Below the pieces are notes generated by a model, which had not been told where the DNA came from, did not search any database, and worked only from the letters and a program-made list of their open reading frames with translations. A stretch of 64,000 bases of DNA from NCBI GenBank assembly GCA_009760885.1, contig CM019721.1, positions 22,461,990-22,525,989 of the forward strand. The letters run 5' to 3'. Position numbers and translations under genes: made by a program. Positions 33,246 to 46,352 of the stretch are shown one piece after another (positions within the stretch are counted from its first letter, which is position 1; each line of letters starts with the position of its first letter). This stretch comes from Achatina immaculata (Eukaryota > Mollusca > Gastropoda > Stylommatophora > Achatinidae).

Positions 33246-34822
33246 TCCCCAGTCAGAACCCATTTCTCGTCCACAGTCAAAACCAAAGTCTCTTCGCCAG
33301 TCAGAACAAACGTCTCGTCCTCAGTCAGAACCAACGTCTCTTCCCCAGTCAGAACTCACTTTTCGTCCCACGTCAGAACTAACTTCTAGTCCCCTATTAG
33401 AACTAATTTCTAGTCTCCAGTCAGAACTAACTTCTAGTCCCCAGTCAGAACTAACTCCTAGTTCCCCCTTCAGAACTAACTTCTAGTCCCCCGTCAGAAC
33501 TAACTTCTCGTCCCCAGTCAGAACCAACGTCTCATGCCTCATCAGAACCAAGGTCTCGTCCCCAGTCAGAACACACTTCTCGTCAGCAGCCAGAAACAAC
33601 GTCTAGTCCACAGTAAGAACCACCGTCTCGTCTCCAGTCAGAACCCACTTCTCGACCCCAGCCGGAACTCACTTATCGTCCCCAGTCAGAATCAACATCT
33701 CGTCCCCAGTCAGAACCAAAGTCTCGTCCTCAGTCAGAACCAACGTCTCCTCCCCAGTCAGAACCCACTTCTCGTCCCCAGTCAGAACCAAAGTCTCATC
33801 CTCAGTCAGAACTCACTTCTCGTCCCCAGTCAGAACCAACTTCTCGTCCACAGTCAGAAACAACTTCTCATCCCCAGTCAGAACCAACGTCTCGTCCTCA
33901 GTCAGAACCACGTCTCGTCTCCCGTCAGAATCCATTTCCCGTCCTCCATCAGAACTCACTTCTTATCCTCTCGAGGATCTCGTGTGGTCTATTTAGGACC
34001 ACACAGGGGACCACGGGACCTAACGAGGACCACAGGCGTGAATTCAGTAGGTTCACAGTGCGGTTTTTGGTGATAGAAATGAACGAAGAAGAAGAAGAAG
34101 AAGTCCCCAGTCAGAACCCATTTCTCGTCCACAGTCAAAACCAAAGTCTCTTCGCCAGTCAGAACAAACGTCTCGTCCTCAGTCAGAACCAACGTCTCTT
34201 CCCCAGTCAGAACTCACTTTTCGTCCCACGTCAGAACTAACTTCTAGTCCCCTATTAGAACTAATTTCTAGTCTCCAGTCAGAACTAACTTCTAGTCCCC
34301 AGTCAGAACTAACTCCTAGTTCCCCCTTCAGAACTAACTTCTAGTCCCCCGTCAGAACTAACTTCTCGTCCCCAGTCAGAACCAACGTCTCATGCCTCAT
34401 CAGAACCAAGGTCTCGTCCCCAGTCAGAACACACTTCTCGTCAGCAGCCAGAAACAACGTCTAGTCCACAGTAAGAACCACCGTCTCGTCTCCAGTCAGA
34501 ACCCACTTCTCGACCCCAGCCGGAACTCACTTATCGTCCCCAGTCAGAATCAACATCTCGTCCCCAGTCAGAACCAAAGTCTCGTCCTCAGTCAGAACCA
34601 ACGTCTCCTCCCCAGTCAGAACCCACTTCTCGTCCCCAGTCAGAACCAAAGTCTCATCCTCAGTCAGAACTCACTTCTCGTCCCCAGTCAGAACCAACTT
34701 CTCGTCCACAGTCAGAAACAACTTCTCATCCCCAGTCAGAACCAACGTCTCGTCCTCAGTCAGAACCACGTCTCGTCTCCCGTCAGAATCCATTTCCCGT
34801 CCTCCATCAGAACTCACTTCTT
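33107..34822. repeat. 858-bp tandem duplication across the element/satellite junction
   Basis: The segment 33107-33964, which includes the last 140 bp of the inserted element and about 715 bp of satellite, is repeated at 33965-34822 with no difference seen by eye. The second copy again carries the GC-rich GGACCACACAGGGGACCACG stretch and (GAA)n tail. Confidence 0.92.
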
Positions 34823-37025
34823 ATCCCCAGTCAGAACCAATGTCTCGTCCCCCGTCAGAAACCACTTTTCATCCCAGTCAGAACTCACTTTTCGTCCCAG
34901 AAATAACTAACTTCTCGTCCCCAGACAGAACTAACTTCTCGTCCTCAGTCAGAACCCCCTTCTCGTCCTCCGTCAGAACTAACTTCTACTTCCCAGTCAG
35001 AAATAACTTCTAGTCCCCAGTCAGAACCAACGTCTCGTCCCACGTTAGAACTAATTTGTAGTCCACGTCTCTTCCTCAGTCAGAACCAACGTCTCGTCCC
35101 CAGTAAGAGTCAACGTCTCGTCCACAATCAGAATTCACTTTTCGTCCCCAGTCATAACCTACTTCTCGTCACCCGTCAGAGTGAACGTCTCGTCCCACGT
35201 CAGAACCAACGCTCGCCTCAGTCAGAACCCACTTATAGTCCATAGTCAGAACCAACGTCTTTTCCCCAGTCAGAGCCAACGTCTCGTCCCCAGTCACAAC
35301 CAACGTCTCGTCCCCAGTCAGAACTAATTTCTCGTCCGCGGTCAGAACCAACGTCTGGTCACCAGTCATAACTAACGTCTCGTCCCCAGTCAGAACCAAT
35401 GTCTCGTCATCAGTCATAACTAACTTCTAATTCCCATTCAGAACCAACTTCTCGTCCCACGTCAGAACCAATTTCTAGTTCACATTCAGAACCTACTACT
35501 CGTCCCCCTTCAGAACTAACTTTTAGTCCCCAGTCAGAACCCGCTTCTCATCCCATGTCAGAACTAATTTCTCGTCCTCAGTCAGAACCAACTACTTATC
35601 CTCCGTCAGAACCCACTGCTCGTCCACAGTCAGAACCAACATCTCGTCCCCAGTCAGACCAAACGTCTCGTCCCCAATCAGAACTCATTTCTCGTCCCCA
35701 GCCAAAATCAACGTCTCGTCCCCAGGCAGAACTCACTTCTCGTCCGCAGTCAGAACCACAGTCTCCTCCCCAGTCAAAACAAACGTCTCGCCCTCAGTCA
35801 GAACCAACGTCTCGTCATCAGTCATAACTAACGTGTAGTCCCCAGTCAGAACCAACGTCTCGATGCCAGTCAGAAATAACGTCTCGTCCCCAGTCAAACC
35901 CACTTTTCGTACCATGTAATATTAATTTTTTTCTGCTGTTTGAACTAACTTCTCGTTCCCAGTCAGAACCAACGTCTCATCCCCAGTCAGAAAAAACGTC
36001 TCATCCCCAGTCAGAACCAACGTCTCATCCCCAGTCGGAACCAACGTCTCGTCCACAGTCAGAACCCACTTTTCGTCACCCGTCAGAACTAACTTCTAGT
36101 CCCCAGTCAGAACTAACCTCTAGTCCCCAGTCAGAACTAACTTCTAGTCCTCCGTCAGAACTAACTTCTCGTCCCCAGTCAGAACCAATGTATCATCCCT
36201 AGTCAGAACCAACGTCTCGACCCCGTCAGAACCCACCTCTCGTCCTGGGTCAGAATCAACGTCTCATCCCCAGTCGGAATCAACGTCTCGTCCACAGTCA
36301 GAACCCACTTTTCGTCACCCGTCAGAACTAACTTCTAGTCCCCAGTCAGAACTAACTTCTCGTCCCCAGTCAGAACCAATGTCTCATCCCTAGTCAGAAC
36401 CAACGTCTCGACCCCCGTCAGAACCCACCTCTCGTCCTGGGTCAGAACCAACGTCTCGTCCCCAGTCAGAACCAACGTCTCGTCCCCAGTCAGAACCAAC
36501 TTCTCGTCCCCAGCCAAAATCAACGTCTCGTCCCCAGGCAGAACCACAGTCTCCTCCCCAGTCAAAACAAACGTCTCGTCCCCAGTCAGAACCAACGTCT
36601 CGTCATCAGTCATAAATAACTTGTAGTCCCCAGTCAGAACCAACGTCTCGTGATCAGTCAGAAATAACGTCTCGTCCACAGTTAGAACCCACTTTTCGTA
36701 CCCTGTAATATTAATTTCTATTCCCCCGTTTGAACTAACTTCTCGTTCACAGTCAGAACCAACGTCTCATCCCCAGTCAGAAACAACGTCTCAAACCCAG
36801 TCGGAACCAACGTATCGTCCCAGTCAGAACCCACTTTTCATCACCCGTCAGAACTAACTTCTAGTCCACAGTCAGAACTAACTTCTAGTCCCCAGTCAGA
36901 ACTAACTTCTAGTCCTCCGTTAGAACTAACTTCTCATCCCCAGTCAGGACCAACGTCTCGGCCACCGTCAGAACCAACGTCTCGTCCCAAGTCAGAACCA
37001 ACTTCTCGTCACCAGTCAGAACCAA

Positions 37026-38361
37026 TGTCTCCTCCCCAGTCAGAAACAACTTCTCGTCTCAAGTCAGAACCAACTTCTCGTCCCCAGTCAGAATCAATGT
37101 CTCGTCCCCAGTCAGAACCAAAGTCTCGTCCCCAGTCAGAACCAACGTCTGATCCCCCGTCAGAACTCACTTCTCGTCCACAATCAGAACCAACGCCTCG
37201 TCCCCAGTCAAAAACAACTTCTCGTCCCCAGACAGAACCAACGTCTCGTCCTCAGAACCAACGTCTCGTCCCCCTTCAGAATCCACTTCTCGTAACCAGT
37301 CCGAACTAACTTTCAGTCCCCAGTAAGAATTAATTTCTACTTCCCAGTCAGAACTAACTTCTATTTCCCCCTTCACAACTAACTTCTAGTCCCCCGTCAG
37401 AACTAACTTCTCGTCCCCAGTCAGAAGCAACGTGTCATCCACCTTCAGAACCAACGTCTCGTCCCCAGTCAGAACCAACGTCTCCTACCCTGTCAGAACC
37501 CACTTCTCGTGCTCAGTCTTAACCAAGGTCTCATCCCCAGTCAGAACCAACGTCTCATACCCATTCAGAACCAACATCTCGTCCCCAGTCAGAACCAACG
37601 TCTCGTCCCCAGTCAGAACCCACTTCTCGTCCCCAGTCAGAACCCACTTATCGTTCACGTCAGAAGCATCGTCTCGTCCTCAGTCAGAACCAATGTCTCC
37701 TCCCCAGTCAGAAACAACTTCTCGTCTCAAGTCAGAACCAACTTCTCGTCCCCAGTCAGAATCAATGTCTCGTCCCCAGTCAGAACCAAAGTCTCGTCCC
37801 CAGTCAGAACCAACGTCTGATCCCCCGTCAGAACTCACTTCTCGTCCACAATCAGAACCAACGCCTCGTCCCCAGTCAAAAACAACTTCTCGTCCCCAGA
37901 CAGAACCAACGTCTCGTCCTCAGAACCAACGTCTCGTCCCCCTTCAGAATCCACTTCTCGTAACCAGTCCGAACTAACTTTCAGTCCCCAGTAAGAATTA
38001 ATTTCTACTTCCCAGTCAGAACTAACTTCTATTTCCCCCTTCACAACTAACTTCTAGTCCCCCGTCAGAACTAACTTCTCGTCCCCAGTCAGAAGCAACG
38101 TGTCATCCACCTTCAGAACCAACGTCTCGTCCCCAGTCAGAACCAACGTCTCCTACCCTGTCAGAACCCACTTCTCGTGCTCAGTCTTAACCAAGGTCTC
38201 ATCCCCAGTCAGAACCAACGTCTCATACCCATTCAGAACCAACATCTCGTCCCCAGTCAGAACCAACGTCTCGTCCCCAGTCAGAACCCACTTCTCGTCC
38301 CCAGTCAGAACCCACTTATCGTTCACGTCAGAAGCATCGTCTCGTCCTCAGTCAGAACCAA
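37026..38361. repeat. 668-bp tandem duplication within the satellite
   Basis: 37026-37693 and 37694-38361 are direct, apparently identical copies, including rare variants such as GCTCAGTCTTAACCAAGG. Confidence 0.93.
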
Positions 38362-40044
38362 TGTCTCGTCCCCAGTCAGAAACAACGTCTCGTCCCAGTC
38401 AGAACTAACTTCTCGTCCCCAGTGAGAACGAACGTCTCCTTCCCAGTCAGAACCAAGGTCTAGTCCCCAGTCAGAACCAATGTCTCCTCTCCAGTCAGAC
38501 GAACGTCTCTTCATCAGACAGAACTAACTTCTAGTCCCCCGTCTAACTATCTTCTCATCCCTAGTCAGAAATAACGTCTCATCCCCAGTCAGAACCAACG
38601 TCTCGTCCCTAGTTAGAACCCACTTTTCGTCTCCCGTCAGGACTAACTTCTAGTCCCCCGTTAGAATTAACTTCTAGTCCCCAGTCAGAACTAACTTCTA
38701 GTCCGTAGTCAGAACCATCTTCAAGTATCCCATCAGAACTAACTTCTTGTCCCCAGTCAGAAGCAACGTCTCATCCCCAGTAGGAACCAATCTCTCATCC
38801 CCAGTAAGAACCAACGTCTCGTCCCCAGTCAGAACTAACTTCTTGTCCTCGGACAGAACTGACGTCTCGTACACTGTCAGAACCAACGTTTCGTCCCCGG
38901 TCAGTACCCACTTCTCGTCGCCCGAAAGAACTCACTTCTCGTCCCCAGTCAGAACCAACGTCTCATCCCCAGTCAGAACTCACTTCTCGTCCCCAGTCAG
39001 AACTAACGTCTCGTCCCACGTCAGAACCAACGTCTCGTCCCCACTCAGAATCAACGTCTCGTCTTCAGTCAGAACCAACTTCTCATCCCCCGTCAGAATC
39101 CACTTCTCGTCCCCAGTGAGAACTAACTTCCAGTCATAAGTCAGAACTAACTTCTAGTCCCCAGTCAGAGCTAACTTCTAGTTTCCCCGTCAGAACAAAC
39201 TTCTAGTCTCTCGTCAGAACTAAATTCTCGTCTCCAGTCAGAACCAACGTCTCATCCCCAGTCAGAACTAACGTCTCGTCCCCAGTCAGAACCCACTTCT
39301 CGTCCCTAGTCAGAACTAATTTCTCGTCCCCAGTCAGAACCAACGTCTCGTCCCCAGTTAGAACCAACGTCTCGTCCCCAGTGAGAACCCACTTCTCGTC
39401 CCCAGTGAGAACCCACTTCTCGTCCCCAGTCAGAGCTCACTTCACGTCCCCAGACAAAACCAACGTCTAGTCCCCAGTCTGAACCCACTTCTCGTCCAAT
39501 TTAAGAACCAACGTCTCGTCCTCAGTCAGAACCAATGTCTCGTCCTACGTCAGAGCCAACGTCCCGTCCCCAGTCAAAACCAACGTCTCGTCCTAAGTCA
39601 GAACTAACTTCTCGTCCCCAGTCAGAACTAATTTCTCGTCTCAGTCAGAACCAACATTTCGTCCCCAGTCAGAACCCACATCTCGTCCCCAGTCAGAACT
39701 CACTTCTCGTCGACAGTCATAATCAACGTCTCGTCCCCAGTCAGAACCAACGTCTCGTCCCCAGTCAGAACCAGCGTCTCGTCCAAAGTCAGAACTCACT
39801 TCTCATCCCCAGTCAGAACTAGCATCTCGTCGCCAGTCAGAACTCACTTCTCCTCGACAGTCAGAACCAACGTCTCGTCTCCAATCGGAACTCACTTCTC
39901 GTCGCCAGTCAGAACCAACGTCTCATCGTCAGTCAGAACCAACGTCTCGTCCCCCGTCAGAACCAACGTCTCGTCCACCGTCAGAACCAACGCCCCTTCC
40001 CACGTCAGAACCAACGTTTCGCCCCAGTCAGAATCTACGTTTTG

Positions 40045-40916
40045 TCCCCAGTCAGAATCAACGTCTCATCCCCAGTAAGAACCCACTTCTCGTCCCCAGG
40101 CAGAACAAACGTCTCGTAACCCTTCAGAACCAACGTATCGTCCCCCGTCAGAACCACTGTTATTGTCCCACGTCACAACCAACGTCTTGTCCCACTTCAG
40201 AATCAACGTCTAGTCCCCAGTCAGATCCAACGTCTTGTCCCCAGTCAGAACCAACCTCTCGTCTTCAGTTAGAACCAACGTCTCGTCCCCAGTGAGAACC
40301 TACTTCTCGTTCCCCGTCAGAACTCACTTCTCGTCGCCAGTCAGAACCAACGTGTCGTCGTCCCCAGTGAGAACCATCGTGTCGTCCCCTGTCAGAACTC
40401 ACTTCTCGTCTTCAGTCAGAACCAACGTCTCGTCCACAGTGAGAACCTACTTCTCGTCCCCCTTCAGAAATAAATTCTCGTCCCCAGTCAGAATCAACGT
40501 CTCATCCCCAGTAAGAACCCACTTCTCGTCCCCAGGCAGAACAAACGTCTCGTAACCCTTCAGAACCAACGTATCGTCCCCCGTCAGAACCACTGTTATT
40601 GTCCCACGTCACAACCAACGTCTTGTCCCACTTCAGAATCAACGTCTAGTCCCCAGTCAGATCCAACGTCTTGTCCCCAGTCAGAACCAACCTCTCGTCT
40701 TCAGTTAGAACCAACGTCTCGTCCCCAGTGAGAACCTACTTCTCGTTCCCCGTCAGAACTCACTTCTCGTCGCCAGTCAGAACCAACGTGTCGTCGTCCC
40801 CAGTGAGAACCATCGTGTCGTCCCCTGTCAGAACTCACTTCTCGTCTTCAGTCAGAACCAACGTCTCGTCCACAGTGAGAACCTACTTCTCGTCCCCCTT
40901 CAGAAATAAATTCTCG
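40045..40916. repeat. 436-bp tandem duplication within the satellite
   Basis: Two direct copies with the same rare variants (CCACTGTTATTGTCCCACG, CGTGTCGTCGTCCCCAGTG) are offset by 436 bp. Confidence 0.92.
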
Positions 40917-41364
40917 TCCCCAGTCAGAACCAACGTCTCATCCCCAGTCAGAACTCACTTCTCGTCCCCAGTCAGAACCAAAATCTCGTCAGCACTCAGA
41001 ACTCACTTCTCGTCCACTGTCAGAACCAACGTCTCGTCCTCAGTCAGAACAAACGCTTCGACATGAGTCACTACTAACTTTTAATCCCCAATCGGAACCA
41101 ACATCTCCTCCTCAATCATAACTAACGTCTAGTCCACAGTCAGAACTAACTTCTAGTCCCTCGTCAGAACTATCTTCTCGTTCCCAGTTAGATCCAACGT
41201 CACATCCCCGGTCAGAGCCACCGTTTGTCCCTCGTCAGAACCCACTTCTCGTCCCCATTCAGAAACAACGTCTCGTCACCAGTCACAACCAACGTCTCGT
41301 CCCCAGTCAGAACTCACTTCTCGTCCCCAATCAGAAACAATGTCTCGTCCACAGTCAGAACCAA

Positions 41365-42128
41365 CATCTCGTCCCCAGTCAGAATCAACGTCTCGTCCCC
41401 CGTCAGAACCCACTTCTCGTCCTCAGTCAGAACCAACGCCACGTCCCCAATCAGAACCAACGTCTCGTCCCCAGGGATAACTAACTTCTAGTCCCCCGTC
41501 GGAACCAACTTCTAGTTCCCAGTCAGAACTAACTTCTAGTCCCCAGTCAGAACTAACTTCTAGTCCCCAATGAGAACTAACTTCTAATCCCCATTCAGAA
41601 TTAATTCTAGTCCCCAGTCAGAACTAACTTCTATTCCCCAATCAGAACCAACGTCTCATCCCCAGTCAGAACCACCGTCTGTCCCTCGTCAGAACTCACT
41701 TCTCGTCCCCAGTCAGAACCAACGTCTGGTCCCCAGTCATAACTCACATCTCGTCCCCAGTCAGAATCAACGTCTCGTCCCCCGTCAGAACCCACTTCTC
41801 GTCCTCAGTCAGAACCAACGCCACGTCCCCAATCAGAACCAACGTCTCGTCCCCAGGGATAACTAACTTCTAGTCCCCCGTCGGAACCAACTTCTAGTTC
41901 CCAGTCAGAACTAACTTCTAGTCCCCAGTCAGAACTAACTTCTAGTCCCCAATGAGAACTAACTTCTAATCCCCATTCAGAATTAATTCTAGTCCCCAGT
42001 CAGAACTAACTTCTATTCCCCAATCAGAACCAACGTCTCATCCCCAGTCAGAACCACCGTCTGTCCCTCGTCAGAACTCACTTCTCGTCCCCAGTCAGAA
42101 CCAACGTCTGGTCCCCAGTCATAACTCA
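41365..42128. repeat. 382-bp tandem duplication within the satellite
   Basis: Two direct copies are offset by 382 bp. Each carries the rare CCCCAGGGATAACTAACTTC variant. Confidence 0.92.
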
Positions 42129-43510
42129 CTTCTCGTCGCCAGTCAGAACCAACGTCTCGTCCTCCGTCAGAACCCACTTCTCGTCCCCAGTGAGAACCAA
42201 CGTCTCGTCCCCCATTCAGAACCAATGTCTTGTCGCCAGTGAGACTCATTGTCTTGTCCCACTTCAGAACCAACGTCTTGTCCCCAGTCAGAACCAACGT
42301 CTCGTCCCCAGTCAGAACCAACGTTTTTTCACCCGTCAGAACCAACGTCTCGTCTCCCGTCAGAACCCACTTCTCGTTCCCAGTCAGAAGCAACGTCTCG
42401 TCTCCAGTCAGAACCCACTTATACTCCACAGTCAGAACCAACGTCTCGTCCCCAGTCAGAACCAACGTCTCGTCCCCAGTCAGAACCAATGTCTCATCCT
42501 CAGTCAGAACCAACGTCTCGTCATCAGTCATAACTAACTTCTACTCCCCAGTCAGACCAACGTCTCGTCCCACATCAAAAACAATTTTTAGTCCACAGTC
42601 AGAACTCACTTCTCGTCCCCCTTCAGAACTAACTTTTAGTCCCCAGTCAGAACTCAGCTCTCATCCTCCGTCAGAACTAATTTCTCGTCCCCAGTCAGAA
42701 CAACTTAGAACCCACGTCTCGTCTCCAGTCAGAACCAACATCTCGTCCCCAGTCAGAACCTACATCTCGTCCCCAGTCAGAACCAATGTTCCGTCCCCAG
42801 TCAGAACTCACTTCTCGTCCCCAGGTAGAACCAACGTCTCGTCCCCAGTCAGAACTCACTTCTCGTCCCCAGGTAGAACCAACGTCTCGTCCCCAGTCAG
42901 AACTCACTTCTCGTTCCCAGCCAGAACCAACGACTCGTCCCCAGTCAGAACCAACGTCTCGTCTCCAGTCAGAACCCACTTTTCCTCACTCGTCAGAACT
43001 AACTTCTAATCCCCGGTCAGAACTAACTTTTATTTCCCCCGTCAGAACTAACTTCTAGCCCCCGTCAGAACTAACTTCTCGTCCCCTGTCAGAACCAACG
43101 TCTCGTCCCCAGTCATAACCAATGTCTCGTCCCTCGTCAGAACCCACTTCTCGTCCCCAGTCAGTACCAACGTCTCGTCCATCGTCAGAACTCACTTCTC
43201 GTCCCTAGTCAGAACCAACTTCTCGTCCTCAGTCAGAACTCACTTCTGGTCCCCAGTCAGAACCAACGGCTCGTCCCCAGTCAGAACCCACTTCTCGTCC
43301 CCAGTCAGAACCAACGTCTCGTCCCCAGTCATAACCCACTTCTCGTCCCCAGTCAGAACCAACGTCTCAACTCCAGTCAGAAATCACTTCTCGTCCTCAG
43401 TCAGAACCAACGTCTCATCCCCCGTCAGAACCAATGTCTCGTCAAACGTCATAATCAACGTTTCGTCCCCAGTCAGAACCTACGTTTTGTCCCCAGTCAG
43501 AACTCACTTC

Positions 43511-44886
43511 TCGTCGCCAGTCAGAACCAACGTCTCGTCCCCAGTCAGAACTGACGTCTCCTCCCCGGTCAGAACCCACTTCTCGTCCCCAGTCAGAACC
43601 AACGTCTCGTCCCCCTTCAGAACCAACGTCTCGTCCCCCGTCAGAACCAACGTCTTGTCCCACGTCATAACCAACGTCTTGTCCCACGTCAGAACCAACG
43701 TCTCGTCCCCCGTCAGAACCAACGTTTTGTCCCACGTCAGAACCAACGTCTTGTCCCCCGTCAGAACCAACGTCTTGTCCTCCGCAGAGCCAACGTCTCC
43801 TCTACAGTCAGAACCCACGTCTCGTTCCTAGTCACGAAATGAATTCACGTCTCGTCCTACCTCAGAACCCATGTCTCGTCCCCAGTCACAAACTGAAGTC
43901 ATGTCTCGTCCCCGGTCAGAATCCATTTAATGTACCGTCCCTAGTCAGAACCCATACCTTAGTCACGAAATGAATCCATGGCTCGTCCTCCATCAGAATC
44001 CATGTCTCATCCCCCGTCAGAACTCATATCTCGTCACCAGTAAGAATCCATGTCTCGTCCCCAGTAAGAATCCATGTCTCGTCACCAGTAAGAATCCATG
44101 TCTCGTCCCCAGTAAGAATCCATGTCTCGTCTCCAACCAGAATCAATGTATCGTCTCCACTCAGAACCCATGTCTGGTCTCCAGTCAGAACTCATGTCTC
44201 GTCGCCAGTCAGAACCAACGTCTCGTCCCCAGTCAGAACTGACGTCTCCTCCCCGGTCAGAACCCACTTCTCGTCCCCAGTCAGAACCAACGTCTCGTCC
44301 CCCTTCAGAACCAACGTCTCGTCCCCCGTCAGAACCAACGTCTTGTCCCACGTCATAACCAACGTCTTGTCCCACGTCAGAACCAACGTCTCGTCCCCCG
44401 TCAGAACCAACGTTTTGTCCCACGTCAGAACCAACGTCTTGTCCCCCGTCAGAACCAACGTCTTGTCCTCCGCAGAGCCAACGTCTCCTCTACAGTCAGA
44501 ACCCACGTCTCGTTCCTAGTCACGAAATGAATTCACGTCTCGTCCTACCTCAGAACCCATGTCTCGTCCCCAGTCACAAACTGAAGTCATGTCTCGTCCC
44601 CGGTCAGAATCCATTTAATGTACCGTCCCTAGTCAGAACCCATACCTTAGTCACGAAATGAATCCATGGCTCGTCCTCCATCAGAATCCATGTCTCATCC
44701 CCCGTCAGAACTCATATCTCGTCACCAGTAAGAATCCATGTCTCGTCCCCAGTAAGAATCCATGTCTCGTCACCAGTAAGAATCCATGTCTCGTCCCCAG
44801 TAAGAATCCATGTCTCGTCTCCAACCAGAATCAATGTATCGTCTCCACTCAGAACCCATGTCTGGTCTCCAGTCAGAACTCATGTC
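43511..44886. repeat. 688-bp tandem duplication within the satellite
   Basis: Copies 43511-44198 and 44199-44886 share rare variants (CTCCGCAGAGCCAACGTCTC, CATACCTTAGTCACGAAATG) with no visible difference. Confidence 0.93.
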
Positions 44887-45180
44887 TGGTCTCCAGTCAG
44901 AATCATTGTCTCGTCCCCAGTCAGAACCAATGTCTCGACCCACTCATGAACAGAACCCATGTCTCGTCCTCATTTAGAACCTATATCTCGTCCCTAGTCA
45001 CGAACTGAATTTATGTCTCCTCCCTAGTCACAAACAGAACCCATGTCTCTTTCCTTAGTCACAAATAAAACACATATCTCGTCCCCTGTCACGAACTGAA
45101 CCCATATCTCGTCCAGAATCACGAATTGAACCCACTTGTCGTCCCCAGTCAGAACCCATGTCTTTTCCCCAGTCTTTCTT

Positions 45181-46224
45181 CTCTGCAACACAGAAGAGAC
45201 GTCAAAGCTGAGTCTAATCTTTGAGCTCTATGAAAGTCTATCAGTTGCTTTGGTATCGCTGTGCAAAAAATATGTGCTAACCCCACTCTTCTGTGATAAT
45301 TCGAAACGGACTAGTCTAAACACTTCAGGAAATTCATGATAAAAACGATAACTCATAAAACGACACGATTTGAACTTTTTAAAGTAATTCATCATTTACA
45401 CATGAGTGTTGTACTAGTCTCCCCTAGTCGTTCATATCTGTATGTGAGATCCTCGATTTCCTGCACCAGTCCCTCACAGAAATGTCAACCATAATTTTAT
45501 CACCGTACACGCGACACAGTCGACTTTGAGTCTCGGAGGTGCTGTCTTATTATTCTTGTAGAAAATTAATTACATCATGGAGCTCACAGCGATTGAAAAA
45601 TCAGTGTTTACGTGATCACTACTCATGCATAAATGAACAATATGCATTGTATGCTAACATTTAACAAGATAACATTTTATTGGCCTGGTGCAAGAAATGC
45701 GGCATGTCGCTGTGGAAACCAGTTTATTAATACCAGCCATTCGGACTTCGATTTTGGAAGTGCCCACCAAGAAAAATGTGTCTGTCATCATCACATGGCT
45801 ACACTACATCACGCCACATCAACTACTGTAAGTCGTTCCTTGCCTGACAAAGAGGTGTTAGAGAACATATTTTATGTATTTAACTGGTGTCAGTAGAGGA
45901 ATTATTTCTTACTCCCACATCTACACTAATGTATTATATTTTTAGACATCAAAAATAGATTTGCTTAATTTTTAACAGTTACATTCAACGAAACCAACAG
46001 AAGAAGAAAGATATTATTACATCTAATGCTAATAAAATTGGTGTAAATTTTGGTGTCATAAATCAGCTGACCTGTCTATATTTTAACAGTGTAACAACAG
46101 TTTTTGTTTTTGTTTTTTTTTGACGTAAATATCTTCCTATCTTTATACTCACAATACAAATACGTACACAAACACACAGAAGAGCACACTATATTAGCTT
46201 ACATTTAAACGTCCACATTATCCA
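45181..46224. other. Unassigned AT-rich sequence
   Basis: An ATG-initiated frame of 87 codons (45633-45896) contains several Cys and His residues but matches no family I recognise, so I do not call it a gene. Nothing else is supported. Confidence 0.4.
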
Positions 46225-46352
46225 GCATGTTGTATTGACGTTTAAGCATATTGTATTGACGTTTAAGCATGCTGTATTGACGTTTAAGAATGCTGTATTG
46301 ATGTTTAAGAATGGTGTATTGATGTTTAAGAATGCTGTATTGATGTTTATAC
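46225..46352. repeat. 21-bp minisatellite, 6 copies
   Basis: The unit GCATGCTGTATTGACGTTTA (plus A) becomes GAATGCTGTATTGATGTTTA to the right. The left copies contain TGACGTTT. Confidence 0.92.

Larger units (their letters stand above)
33246..45180. repeat. 24-bp satellite, main block
   Basis: It continues the array of 30454-31757 for nearly 12 kb, broken only by the duplicated element tail at 33965-34105. Frames built from octapeptides are open for up to about 260 codons because 24 is a multiple of three, but units with CATAAC or GTAAGAA variants introduce stops throughout. From 43800 rightward the units become longer and more diverged (CACGAACTGAACCCATGTCT-type), marking an array edge. Confidence 0.97.

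Noticed and set aside
42230..43009. 259-codon open frame of an SPVRTNVS-type octapeptide repeat
   Set aside because: It is one of many frames opened by the 24-bp satellite. Stops recur in neighbouring units, both strands are equally open, and there is no gene context.
30454..45180. CRISPR-like array
   Set aside because: The units are contiguous with no unique spacers, and this is a eukaryotic sequence.
45633..45896. 87-codon ATG frame with several Cys and His
   Set aside because: The spacing fits no zinc-binding family I know, and there is no supporting context.
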